From positions 1,178,001-1,242,000 of the forward strand of contig CAWHXF010000028.1 of the NCBI GenBank assembly GCA_963833195.1: 64,000 nucleotides of DNA, read 5' to 3'. Source of the DNA: Granulosicoccus sp963833195. GTDB taxonomy: Bacteria > Pseudomonadota > Gammaproteobacteria > Granulosicoccales > Granulosicoccaceae. Each line of letters opens with the position of its first letter. Position 1 is the stretch's first letter. A program made the position numbers and the translations under genes. This document shows positions 1 through 10,597 of this stretch, one piece after another. The notes below the pieces were generated by a model. The model saw only the letters and a list, made by a program, of their open reading frames with translations. It did no database searches and was not told where the DNA came from.

Positions 1-28
1 TCGGGTCCGAAGGGCTCGAGTAGGCGCC

Positions 29-1054
29 GTGCACGACACGCGTGGCGAGGCGGCCTCCCGAACCACCGGCCTGCGCGTCCTGGTACTCGGCGCGACCGGC
101 ACGGCCGGCCGCGCCACCGTGCGGGCCCTGGTGCGCGCCGGCCATCGGCCCGTTCGTCTCGTCCGATCCGGCACCCGCGACGGCACCTGCGACGGCACCC
201 GCGACGGCACCGTCGACGGCATCGACACGCGCACCGTGGATGTCACCGACCCGGCATCGCTGCACCGCGACGGCACGCGCGGCGAGCGCTTCGATGCACT
301 GGTGTCGTGCCTGGCATCGCGCACCGGCGCGCCGGCCGATGCCTGGGCCATCGATCATCGCGCGCACGTGCTCGCGCTCGACGCCGCGAAGCGGGCCGGG
401 GTGCGGCACGTGGTGCTGCTCTCGGCGATCTGCGTGCAGCGGCCACGCCTCGCCTTCCAGCACGCGAAGCTCGCGTTCGAGGCGGAGCTGATCGGCTCGG
501 GTCTCACCTACTCGATCGTGCGGCCGACGGCGTTCTTCAAGTCGCTGTCCGGACAGATCGAGCGCGTGCGCCGCGGCAAGCCCTTCCTCGTCTTCGGCGA
601 CGGCGAGCTGACCGCCTGCAAGCCCATCGGCGACGACGATCTGGGGGACTACCTCGCCGGCTGCCTGAGCGACGTCGCGCGCCACGACCGCATCCTGCCC
701 ATCGGGGGGCCGGGCGACGCCATCACGCCGCGGCAGCAGGGCGAGGCGCTGTTCGCGCTCACGGGCCGGGCGCCGCGCTTTCGCCACGTGCCCGTGGCGC
801 TGCTCGACGTCGCGCACACGACGCTCGCGGCGCTCGGCCGGTTCGACGCGCGCTGCGCCGCGAAGGCGGAGCTCGCACGCATCGGGCGCTACTACGCCAC
901 CGAGTCGATGCTCGTGCTGGACCCCGCCACCGGCCGCTACGACGCCGACGCCACGCCGTCGACCGGCACCGACACCCTGTTCGACCACTACGCCCGCGTG
1001 CTCGACGGATCGGCCTCGACCGAGCGGGGCGAGCACGCGGTGTTCCGGGACTGA
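29..1054 (+). CDS. bciA: BciA-like divinyl (proto)chlorophyllide 8-vinyl reductase / NAD(P)-binding atypical SDR
   Basis: The 341-residue protein starts with a Rossmann NAD(P)-binding loop, GATGTAGR (about residues 22-29), typical of atypical short-chain dehydrogenases. The middle carries phrases characteristic of BciA: CLASRTGAPADAWAID, HVVLLSAICVQRP and YSIVRPTAFFKSLSGQ. BciA reduces the 8-vinyl group of divinyl (proto)chlorophyllide with NADPH during (bacterio)chlorophyll synthesis. No other pigment gene is in the window, so the role is inferred from family resemblance only; a general NmrA-like reductase is the alternative. A 48-bp tandem repeat near residues 50-65 inserts a low-complexity GTRDGT-type stretch not expected in the family. 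Fur follows about 90 bp downstream on the same strand. Confidence 0.75.
   Translation: MHDTRGEAASRTTGLRVLVLGATGTAGRATVRALVRAGHRPVRLVRSGTRDGTCDGTRDGTVDGIDTRTVDVTDPASLHRDGTRGERFDALVSCLASRTGAPADAWAIDHRAHVLALDAAKRAGVRHVVLLSAICVQRPRLAFQHAKLAFEAELIGSGLTYSIVRPTAFFKSLSGQIERVRRGKPFLVFGDGELTACKPIGDDDLGDYLAGCLSDVARHDRILPIGGPGDAITPRQQGEALFALTGRAPRFRHVPVALLDVAHTTLAALGRFDARCAAKAELARIGRYYATESMLVLDPATGRYDADATPSTGTDTLFDHYARVLDGSASTERGEHAVFRD
176..223 (+). repeat. 12-bp tandem repeat x4 inside bciA-like gene
   Basis: Four successive 12-bp units (CGCGACGGCACC, TGCGACGGCACC, CGCGACGGCACC, GTCGACGGCATC) encode a D-G-T-R/C type repeat in the loop after the second beta strand of the reductase. The unit length keeps the reading frame, so expansion or contraction would change protein length without breaking it. 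Confidence 0.85.
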
Positions 1055-1086
1055 AGCCCGGCACGCGCGGCCGCGGCGAATAGCCT

Positions 1087-1114
1087 TTGATGGTGTGTGG
1101 GATCTCGCTACACT
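1087..1114 (+). promoter_or_regulatory. candidate sigma-70 promoter of fur
   Basis: TTGATG (1087-1092) and TACACT (1109-1114) are separated by 16 bp and lie about 30 bp upstream of the chosen fur start. It is the only AT-containing stretch between the two genes. Seen by eye only; no transcription data. Confidence 0.4.
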
Positions 1115-1145
1115 CGTGCCGCGGAGCCGCGAGGAACGTCCGGAG

Positions 1146-1622
1146 ATGAGCAGCAGACTGACGACGATCGAACCGGGCATGGCCCGTCAGGGGCTCAAGA
1201 GCGCCGGGCTGAAGGTCACGCTGCCGCGCCAGAGCGTGCTGGAGGTGCTCGAGCGGGCCGACCCGCACCACCTGAGCGCCGAGGACGTCTACCGCGCCCT
1301 GCTGGAGAACGGCACGGACGTGGGGCTCGCCACCATCTATCGCGTGCTGACGCAGTTCGAGTCGGCGGGTCTCGTCACGCGACACCACTTCGACGGTGGC
1401 CAGGCGGTGTTCGAGCTGGACACCGGCGACAATCACGATCACATCGTGTGCGTCAAGTCCGGCCGCGTGGCCGAATTCAAGGACGAGGTGATAGAGCGGC
1501 GGCTGGCCGAGATCGCGGACGAGCTCGGCTACGACCTGCAGGAGCACAAGATCGTGCTGTACGGGGAGCACCGCGAGACGGTGGCCGCGTCGGGCAAGCG
1601 AGGCTTGCGCGGACGCACGTGA
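1146..1622 (+). CDS. fur: Fur family ferric uptake regulator
   Basis: The 158-residue protein is an iron-responsive DNA-binding repressor. The winged-helix half contains LKVTLPRQSVLEVLE and the recognition-helix text LATIYRVLTQFESAGLV. The metal-binding half has HH near DNHDHIVC and a CVKSG motif where E. coli Fur has CxxCG, so the second structural-zinc cysteine is Ser; Pseudomonas aeruginosa Fur is similar (CVDTG). ATG 1146 is chosen because it gives the usual Fur length; an in-frame ATG at 1095 would add 17 unlikely residues. It is followed by tRNA-Ala on the other strand. Confidence 0.95.
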   Translation: MSSRLTTIEPGMARQGLKSAGLKVTLPRQSVLEVLERADPHHLSAEDVYRALLENGTDVGLATIYRVLTQFESAGLVTRHHFDGGQAVFELDTGDNHDHIVCVKSGRVAEFKDEVIERRLAEIADELGYDLQEHKIVLYGEHRETVAASGKRGLRGRT

Positions 1623-1701
1623 CGGCCCGTTCGGACGGTGCGCGGAATCCGGCAGAGGATGAAGCCGGCCGTGCCCTGGAAGGTCCTGCACGGTGTCGGG
1701 A

Positions 1702-1777
1702 TGGTGGAGCCAGGCGGGATCGAACCGCCGACCTCCTGCATGCCATGCAGGCGCTCTCCCAGCTGAGCTATGGCCCC
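1702..1777 (-). tRNA. tRNA-Ala(GGC)
   Basis: The minus strand begins GGGGCCATAGCTCAGCTGGG and ends in encoded CCA (76 nt). The T-arm has GGTTCGATCC, and the anticodon stem CCTGC/GCAGG closes the loop ATGGCAT, giving anticodon GGC. Acceptor pairing GGGGCCA/TGGCTCC is good. It lies in the gltX neighbourhood, as in several gammaproteobacteria, separated here by the metallopeptidase and receiver genes. Confidence 0.97.
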
Positions 1778-1811
1778 GAGATACCGAGCGGCCTAGTGTA
1801 GAGGCCCGCCT

Positions 1812-4121
1812 TCAGGCCGTCAACGGATCGCGGACGATCGATGACCCTGCCATCGTGGCGCCGGCACGGTTGCGCGACCCGCATCGGCGCAGGACTCCGT
1901 GGAAGGCGACGAGCCCCAGCAGCAGCAGTCCTCCCGAGCCGCCACCGCCCTCACCTCCTCCCGCGCCCTGGTCCGCGCCCTGGTCCGCGCCTCCTTCCAC
2001 GCCCTGGCCCGCGCCCTGGCCCGCGCCCTCACTCTCGTCGCCGTCGTCGCCCGCGGCCCCGCCGGAACCTTGGGGCGCGCTCTCGGCGGCGTCGGGGTCG
2101 CGCACGGCGAACGCGTCGACGTCGTCGTCCACCGTGAGCACGGCGCCCGCCTGCTCGGTGGCCAGGTCCTCGCCGGGCGATCCGGAGACCTCGACGGCGG
2201 TTTGGGTGGAGAGGGTGTAGCGCGCGTCCGTGAACCCCGTGACGAGCAGGTAGTGAGGGCTGCCCACCGGGACGCGGCACCGGTCCAGGGTCGCGCCCGC
2301 GGCGCTGTCGCCGAAGGCCTGGCAGACGAGCGTGGCCTCGCTCAAGGGCTCGCCGGGCGGCGGCACGGCGTGCACGTAGAGGTCGGCGTCGCCCTCGATC
2401 GACTCGAGCTCCACCACTCCGCCGTCGGCGAGCCGCCAGGCGACGATCTGCGCGGCCTCCACGATGCCCTGCACCCGATCCCCGGCGGCGAGCGTGCCCA
2501 GCAGCGGCACGCCGCCTCCCGCGTCGGGCCCCGCGTCGCCCCCTTGGGTGGACGCGTCGGAAGCGGCCACGTCCGCACCGGGATCCGCTTGCGCGCCGGC
2601 GTCGGCGGCCCCGCCCGCGCCGGGGCCGAACGCGCTCAACCGGTAGCGCGCCGCGGAGTAACCGAACACCTCGACCCAGGCCACCGACCCCGGCGCCACG
2701 TCGCACTCGTCGAGCGGCTCGACGCGCTCGGAACGGCACGACAGGGTCGCGAAGCCGGGGTCCGCGTACACCGCGAGATCGGCGTCGCCCTCCAGCGACT
2801 CTAGCCCGAGCGAGGTGGCGCCCTGGACGCGGTAGAGCGCGCGCTCCCCGATGCGCAGCTCCCCGGACACCGTCTCGCCGACGCCGAGCGCGGCGAACGG
2901 GGTCTCGCCCGGATCGCCCTGCCCCGGCGCGTCGCCGGAGGGATCGTCCTCGCTCGCGAACGCCTCGTCCGAGTCGATGGCCACGTCCGGCCGGTTCTCG
3001 ACGAAGTAGCCGTAGCTGTCGGCGTTGCGCACCGCGAGCTCGGGGCTCGCGAGCGCCAGGCGCCGCGAGGGACCCTGCCCGTAGGCGTGATCCTGGGTGG
3101 CGGCCACGGCGCGGAAGTGCGACAGCTCGTGCACGATGGTGCCCGCGCGCGAGTCGCGCCCGTCGGGCGTCGTCTGCCAGAACACCGGGCAGAGCGTGAT
3201 CTCGTAGGGTCTGAGCGGATTGACGTAGGCGAACACGCCGGCCTGCGTGCAGCCGCAGACGTAGCCGATGCGCTCGTTGGCCAAGGTGTCCCCGATGGCC
3301 CCGATGCCCGTGCTGACGATGTCGAAGCGCCCGGCATCGTACTCGCCGAACCACAGGGCGTAGCGCGGCGACAGGGACCGCTCGGCCTCGGTGAGCGTCG
3401 CAAGCCCCGCCACCGACTCGGCCGTCCAGCCCTCGGCGATGCCGGCCGCCTCGCGGATGTCGGCGCGCTCGCGGGCGCTGCAGTTCTGGTACTCGCCCGG
3501 CCGCAACCGGGCCGAGGCGGGCGCGTAGGCCGCGCGCAGCCGCAGCCGCACCGCACCCGACTCGGGCCGCACGCGCACGAACCCCGCGAGCGCGCCCTCC
3601 CCGTTCGTCCGCGCACGCGAGTCGTCCACCGCGGCGGTGCCGGTCGTGCCGGCCGGGGCGATCGCGAGCGTGCCGCGCCATTCGACCCGATACACGCCGT
3701 CGGCGGGCACGGCGTAGCCCGCGTCGATGCGCACCGTGGCCGACAACGCGGCCCCGGGGGCGAGGGTGCGGACGTCGGCACGTCCGACGGGCAGCCGCTT
3801 CGCCACCGGTCCGACCCAGGGCAGCCGCACGCCGGCCGGCCAGCCTCGCGACGGCGCCGTCACCTCGAAGAGATCGGCCGCGACGAGCGGATCCAGCGGC
3901 GTGTCGCGCACGAGGAGCTCGAGCGCCTCGGCGGAGCGGTTGATGACGGTGAAGCGCACGCTCGCGGCATCGGCGGGCGCCAGCACCACCTCGAGCGCGT
4001 CGTCCACGGGGGCCGCGACGGCGATGCCCGGCACGACGAGGATCCACAACCACAGCAGCGCGGACAGCACCGGCACCGAACGATCGGCGCGGCCGTGCGC
4101 GGCGAAACGCGCCGGGCTCAA
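1812..4121 (-). CDS. secreted aspzincin (M35-like) metallopeptidase with two C-terminal PPC-like domains and GlyGly-CTERM-like tail
   Basis: Predicted exported zinc endopeptidase of about 769 residues. A hydrophobic signal segment (LSALLWLWILVVPGIAVAA) is followed by a beta-rich N-terminal domain and the catalytic region GTIVHELSH (about residues 326-335), then TQDHAYG about 10 residues on. HExxH plus a downstream D-x-x-Y-G is the aspzincin signature of M35 (deuterolysin/peptidyl-Lys endopeptidase). Two repeated beta domains with GDADLAVY and GDADLYVH resemble bacterial pre-peptidase C-terminal domains. The end is a Gly-rich linker, GGSGG, a hydrophobic stretch LLLLGLVAF and basic residues, like GlyGly-CTERM sorting signals. 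The TTG start at 4121 overlaps the stop of the receiver gene; GTG 4076 is an alternative. Confidence 0.8.
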   Translation of the reverse strand: MSPARFAAHGRADRSVPVLSALLWLWILVVPGIAVAAPVDDALEVVLAPADAASVRFTVINRSAEALELLVRDTPLDPLVAADLFEVTAPSRGWPAGVRLPWVGPVAKRLPVGRADVRTLAPGAALSATVRIDAGYAVPADGVYRVEWRGTLAIAPAGTTGTAAVDDSRARTNGEGALAGFVRVRPESGAVRLRLRAAYAPASARLRPGEYQNCSARERADIREAAGIAEGWTAESVAGLATLTEAERSLSPRYALWFGEYDAGRFDIVSTGIGAIGDTLANERIGYVCGCTQAGVFAYVNPLRPYEITLCPVFWQTTPDGRDSRAGTIVHELSHFRAVAATQDHAYGQGPSRRLALASPELAVRNADSYGYFVENRPDVAIDSDEAFASEDDPSGDAPGQGDPGETPFAALGVGETVSGELRIGERALYRVQGATSLGLESLEGDADLAVYADPGFATLSCRSERVEPLDECDVAPGSVAWVEVFGYSAARYRLSAFGPGAGGAADAGAQADPGADVAASDASTQGGDAGPDAGGGVPLLGTLAAGDRVQGIVEAAQIVAWRLADGGVVELESIEGDADLYVHAVPPPGEPLSEATLVCQAFGDSAAGATLDRCRVPVGSPHYLLVTGFTDARYTLSTQTAVEVSGSPGEDLATEQAGAVLTVDDDVDAFAVRDPDAAESAPQGSGGAAGDDGDESEGAGQGAGQGVEGGADQGADQGAGGGEGGGGSGGLLLLGLVAFHGVLRRCGSRNRAGATMAGSSIVRDPLTA

Positions 4122-4588
4122 TGGACGGAGCTGGCCAGGCGCGCGCCCTCGCCGTCGCCTTCGCGCTGCGCGTCGCCCTCGGGCTCGCCCTGCAGGGCCG
4201 ACTTGATCTCGATGATCGCGTCGAGCAGCTTCGAGAGCTTCAGCGGCTTCACGAAATGGTGGTACACCCCTCCCTGCAGACCGTGCACGACGTGCTCGTG
4301 GGCGCGTTCGCCGCTGACGATGATGGTGGCGCGCACGCCGGCCACGTCGAACGCCGGCACGAGATCGAGCCCGTAGCCGTCGGGCAGGCTCAGGTCGATG
4401 CACGCGATCTGCGGCCGCGCGCCCTCGAGGTACGTGCGCGCCTCGGCGAGCGAGGACGCGTGGAAGGTCTCGAAGCCCTGCAGCTCGAAGCCCGCGACGA
4501 TGGCGCGCGCGGTCGGCGCGTCGTCCTCGACGACGAGGGCGTGCCAGCGCTTCGCCGAGGCCTCAGGCATCGCCGATGGCTCAGGCAT
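4118..4588 (-). CDS. single-domain response regulator (receiver only)
   Basis: The 156-residue protein is a CheY-like receiver without output domain: ALVVEDD acidic pocket (about residues 17-23), phospho-acceptor Asp in IACIDLSLPDG, Ser in IIVSGE, and Lys in HHFVKPLKL. About 25 charged residues follow. It overlaps the end of gltX by 8 bp, and its stop overlaps the start of the metallopeptidase, so it is probably co-transcribed with both; its cognate kinase is not visible nearby. An 18-bp imperfect duplication at its 5' end supplies two possible ATG starts (4588 and 4570). Confidence 0.85.
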   Translation of the reverse strand: MPEPSAMPEASAKRWHALVVEDDAPTARAIVAGFELQGFETFHASSLAEARTYLEGARPQIACIDLSLPDGYGLDLVPAFDVAGVRATIIVSGERAHEHVVHGLQGGVYHHFVKPLKLSKLLDAIIEIKSALQGEPEGDAQREGDGEGARLASSVH

Positions 4589-4598
4589 CGCCGACGCA
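4563..4598. repeat. 18-bp imperfect tandem duplication at the gltX/receiver junction
   Basis: TCAGGCATCGCCGA occurs at 4563-4576 and again at 4581-4594, an 18-bp period. Each copy contains, on the minus strand, an ATG and a TGA in different frames, so the duplication doubles both the gltX-type stop and the start codon of the downstream gene. Confidence 0.75.
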
Positions 4599-5993
4599 GC
4601 GCTCCACGGCGCGATCGATGCGTTCGAGCGAACGCTCGGGCCCGAGCACCGACAGCACGACGTTCATGGCGGGCGACGCGGTGGTGCCGGTCACGGCCAG
4701 ACGCAGCGGCTGGCCGAGCTTGCCGAACCCGATGCCGAGGGCATCGACGCTCGCCTGCAGCGCCTCCTGCACGGTCTCCGGGGACCAATCGCTCAGCGCG
4801 GCGAGGCGCTCGCGCGCGGCGCGCAGCGCGTCCGCCGCGGCGGGGACGAACTGCTTCGCGGCCGCCTTCGGATCGTATTCCCGCGGTGCGTGCCAGTACC
4901 AGGTCGCGCCGTCCGCCATCTGCACCAGGGTGTCGGCGCGCTCGCGCAGCGAATCGGCCACGCGCTCCGGATCGGGCCCGTCCGCCGCGTCGAGGTCGAT
5001 GCCACGAGCGATCAGGTGCGGGCGCAGCGCCTCGGCCAGCCTCGACGCGGGCAGCCGCTGCATCCAGTGGCGGTTCACCGAATCGAGCTTCTTGCGGTCG
5101 AACACCGATCCCGAGCGGTTCACCGCGTCCAGCGAGAACAGCCGCACCATGTCGTCGATGTCGAAGAACTCGTCGTCGCCATGGGACCAGCCGAGCCGCA
5201 CGAGGTAGTTCAGCAGCGCTTCGGGCAGGTAGCCGTCGTCCCGGTACTGCACGACCGAGACGGCCCCGTGACGCTTGGACATGCGCTTGCCGTCCTCGCC
5301 GAGGATCATCGGCAGGTGCGCGTAGACCGGCACATCGCGCCCGAGCGCGCGCAGCAGGTTGATCTGGCGCGGGGTGTTGTTCACGTGGTCATCGCCGCGC
5401 ACCACGTGCGTGATGCCCATGTCCATGTCGTCGACGACGACGGTGAGGTTGTAGGTCGGCGTGTCGTCCGCGCGCAACAGCACGAGATCGTCGAGTTCGC
5501 CGTTCGCGATGACGATGGGGCCCTTCACCGCGTCGTCCCAGCGCACCTCGCCCTCGGCGGGGTTGCGGAAACGCACCACGGACGGCAGGTCGGCGGGGCC
5601 CTCGTCGGTGCGGTCCCGCCAGGTGCCGTCGTACTTCGGCTTCTCGCCGCGCGCGCGGGCCGATTCACGCATGGTCTCGACCTCGTCCGGCGTGCTCCAG
5701 CAGCGATAGGCGTGACCCGTCTGGAGCAGCGTCGCCACCACCGCGCGGTAGCGATCGTAGCGGTCGGTCTGGAAGGTCGGGCCCTCGTCCGCGTCGAGCC
5801 CGAGCCACGCCAGCCCCTCCAGGATGGCGTCCACCGAGGCGGCCGAGGAGCGCTCGGCGTCCGTGTCCTCGATGCGCAGCACGTACCGGCCGCCGTGGTG
5901 GCGCGCGTACAGCCAGGAGAAGAGCGCCGTGCGCGCGCCGCCGATGTGCAGGTAACCGGTGGGACTGGGGGCGAAACGGGTGCGCACGGTCAT
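4581..5993 (-). CDS. gltX: glutamyl-tRNA synthetase
   Basis: The 470-residue cytoplasmic class I synthetase charges tRNA-Glu with glutamate. The N-terminus reads TRFAPSPTGYLHIGGARTAL with the HIGH-like motif, LRIEDTDAERS follows, and the KMSKS-type loop KRMSKRHGAVSV is intact. Length matches the family. It heads a short minus-strand operon with the receiver gene. A divergent PP2C gene starts about 190 bp upstream. Confidence 0.97.
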   Translation of the reverse strand: MTVRTRFAPSPTGYLHIGGARTALFSWLYARHHGGRYVLRIEDTDAERSSAASVDAILEGLAWLGLDADEGPTFQTDRYDRYRAVVATLLQTGHAYRCWSTPDEVETMRESARARGEKPKYDGTWRDRTDEGPADLPSVVRFRNPAEGEVRWDDAVKGPIVIANGELDDLVLLRADDTPTYNLTVVVDDMDMGITHVVRGDDHVNNTPRQINLLRALGRDVPVYAHLPMILGEDGKRMSKRHGAVSVVQYRDDGYLPEALLNYLVRLGWSHGDDEFFDIDDMVRLFSLDAVNRSGSVFDRKKLDSVNRHWMQRLPASRLAEALRPHLIARGIDLDAADGPDPERVADSLRERADTLVQMADGATWYWHAPREYDPKAAAKQFVPAAADALRAARERLAALSDWSPETVQEALQASVDALGIGFGKLGQPLRLAVTGTTASPAMNVVLSVLGPERSLERIDRAVERCVGDA

Positions 5994-6186
5994 GGTCGCG
6001 AACGCCGGGACTGGGTGGGGCGCGAGCCGGCGGCGCGCGCGATGCGGGAGTCCAGTCTATCAGCCGCCCCGATCGAGCCGCCGAGCCGGACCCCGGGGGC
6101 GCAAACATGGACATTCGGACGCGGTGCCGCGCATGGGCGAGAATCCGCCCTCCCGCCCTTCTTCCCCGAACGGAGTCGCCCGCCCC

Positions 6187-6942
6187 GTGCTCTCCCCCCA
6201 GCCCGACGATGCCCGATCGCCGACCGACCCGCGGCCCCGGTGGTTCTCGTGCGCGTCGACGGATGTGGGGCACGTGCGCAAGGTCAACGAGGATGCGTTC
6301 CTCGATGCCCGCGAGCAGTCGCTGTGGGTCGTGGCCGACGGCATGGGCGGGCACGCGCGCGGCGACCGAGCCAGCCGCGCCATCGTCGAGCGGCTGCACG
6401 GCTTCACCGAGGGCGACACCCCTCAGGAGAGCATCGAGGGCATCGTGCAGCGCCTGTCCGAGGCGAACGACTTCTGCCGCGACGTCGCCCAGGGCCAGGT
6501 CATGGGCAGCACCGTGGCGGCGCTCTACCTGCACGGCACCCGCGGCTGGCTGGTGTGGGCCGGGGACAGCCGCATCTACCGCTACCGGGTCGGCGACTTC
6601 CGCCAGCTCACCGACGACCACAGCCTCGTGCAGGAGCTCTACCGGCTCGGCGAGCTGACCGCCGACGAGGCCGAGAACCACCCCTCCTCGAACGTCATCA
6701 CGCGCGCCATCGGCGTGGCCGACGAGCTCGACGTGCAGATCCGCGAGGTGGACATCGAGCCCGGCGACCGTTTCCTCGTGTGCAGCGACGGCCTCTTCAA
6801 GGACGTGGCGCCCGACGAGGTGCACGCGAACCTCGTGCTGCCCTCGCCGCAGCAGGCACTCGACGCGCTCGTGGAGCTGGCCCTGCGCCGGGGCGGTACC
6901 GACAACGTCACGGGCATCGTGGTGCAGGTGCCGTTCGGCTAG
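6187..6942 (+). CDS. PP2C-family (PPM) serine/threonine protein phosphatase
   Basis: A soluble metal-dependent phosphatase of about 251 residues. Motifs in order: STDVGHVRKVNEDAF, VVADGMGGHARGD (metal-binding DGMGG), GSTVAALYL, WAGDSRIYRYR, DHSLVQEL, FLVCSDGLF and GGTDNVTGIVV with the late metal-binding Asp. This is the Stp1/PrpC class that dephosphorylates Ser/Thr kinase substrates; no partner kinase is visible. GTG 6187 is preferred because GGAG lies upstream; ATG 6133 would add 18 Pro/Ser-rich residues. Its stop codon shares CTAG with the convergent nth gene. Confidence 0.9.
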   Translation: MLSPQPDDARSPTDPRPRWFSCASTDVGHVRKVNEDAFLDAREQSLWVVADGMGGHARGDRASRAIVERLHGFTEGDTPQESIEGIVQRLSEANDFCRDVAQGQVMGSTVAALYLHGTRGWLVWAGDSRIYRYRVGDFRQLTDDHSLVQELYRLGELTADEAENHPSSNVITRAIGVADELDVQIREVDIEPGDRFLVCSDGLFKDVAPDEVHANLVLPSPQQALDALVELALRRGGTDNVTGIVVQVPFG

Positions 6943-7748
6943 GATCCGTTCGCCCGACGATCCGGCGCGGCCGCCGCGCCGCGCTTCTTCGACGCCGCCT
7001 TCTTGCGTCGCCGGGCCTCGGACGGCGGCACCGCGCTGGCGGCCGACGCCTGCGCGTCGCCCAAACGCTTCGCGGGCCACAGGCACAGATCCTCCACCGG
7101 ACAGGTCGCGCACTTCGGCGCGCGCGACGTGCAGATGCGCTTGCCGAAGTTCAGCAGCCAGACGTGGCCGTCGTGCATGACGCGCTCGGGCGTGCGCGCC
7201 TCGATGGACTCGGCGGTCTTGGCCTCGGTCTTGCCGAGCGCGAGCCCCGTGCGGTTGCACACCCGGTGCACGTGCGTGTCCACCGCGATGACGTCCACGC
7301 CGAAGGTGAAGGTCAGCACGATGTCGGCGCACTTCCTGCCGATGCCCGGCAGGCTCATGAGCCCCTCGCGCGTGTCCGGCACGGTGCCGCCGTGCTCGGC
7401 CAGCAGCGCGGTGCAGAACTTCCGGATGTTCCTCGCCTTCATGTTGTACAGGCCCGCCGGACGGATGGCGGCGGCGATGTCGGCGTCGTCAAGGCGCAAC
7501 ATGGACTTCGGCGTGCGCGCGAGCTTGAAGAGCGCCTTCGTCGCGGCTTCGGTGTTCCGATCGAGGCTCTGCGCCGAGAGCATGCAGGAGATGCACGAGC
7601 GGAAGGCATCCACCTGCTGCTTCGGGTTCGCCGGGCCGACGTGCTCGGCACGTCCGGGCAGGATGGCCCCGAGCCGGTCGTAGAACTCGGCCACGCGCTC
7701 GACGGGCATCTCCTCGGGGGCAAAGATCTTGACGGTCGGTTCGCTCAT
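6939..7748 (-). CDS. nth: endonuclease III (DNA glycosylase/AP lyase)
   Basis: A base-excision repair enzyme of 269 residues that removes oxidised pyrimidines. The helix-hairpin-helix motif SLPGIGRKCADIVL contains the catalytic Lys, and VIAVDTHVHRVCNRTG contains the catalytic Asp. The C-terminal [4Fe-4S] loop has the exact C-x6-C-x2-C-x5-C spacing (ICTSRAPKCATCPVEDLC). About 35 extra Ala/Lys/Arg-rich residues trail the cluster. Start ATG 7748 is chosen; an in-frame ATG at 7757 adds three residues. It lies downstream of clpB and its terminator on the same strand. Confidence 0.93.
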   Translation of the reverse strand: MSEPTVKIFAPEEMPVERVAEFYDRLGAILPGRAEHVGPANPKQQVDAFRSCISCMLSAQSLDRNTEAATKALFKLARTPKSMLRLDDADIAAAIRPAGLYNMKARNIRKFCTALLAEHGGTVPDTREGLMSLPGIGRKCADIVLTFTFGVDVIAVDTHVHRVCNRTGLALGKTEAKTAESIEARTPERVMHDGHVWLLNFGKRICTSRAPKCATCPVEDLCLWPAKRLGDAQASAASAVPPSEARRRKKAASKKRGAAAAPDRRANGS

Positions 7749-7777
7749 CCGCGGCATGGTCGCACGCCGAAACGCGA

Positions 7778-7814
7778 AACGGCGCCGCCACCCGCGAAGG
7801 GTGACGGCGCCGTT
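7778..7814 (-). terminator. hairpin terminator downstream of clpB
   Basis: A 10-bp perfect stem AACGGCGCCG/CGGCGCCGTT continues through ACCC/GGGT around a 5-nt loop. On the minus strand it is followed by GTTTCGCGTTT, a modest T-rich tail. It sits about 65 bp after the clpB stop, so it fits intrinsic termination of clpB. Confidence 0.65.
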
Positions 7815-7879
7815 CGGGTCGGTACTCCGGCGGCGCGTCCGTGCGCCGCCCGGGCCGTGCCTGCCGCGCGGTGCGGGCG

Positions 7880-10495
<2,616 letters not shown>

Positions 10496-10597
10496 GAGAT
10501 GACCTTCTCCGGTACTTGCCCCGTGCGCGCCTGACTCTGCAGCGCACGCGCGGGTGCATGGTTGATGCCGGTCAAGATGTGGCCCTGCGCGCGTGAA

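Noticed and set aside
1702..1777. tRNA-Ala as an integration site
   Set aside because: No repeated tRNA 3' end was found further along and no integrase lies next to it.
10496..10597. Heat-shock (sigma-32) promoter for clpB
   Set aside because: CTTGACC is present on the minus strand but no CCCCAT-like -10 at 13-17 bp, so it is not listed as a feature.
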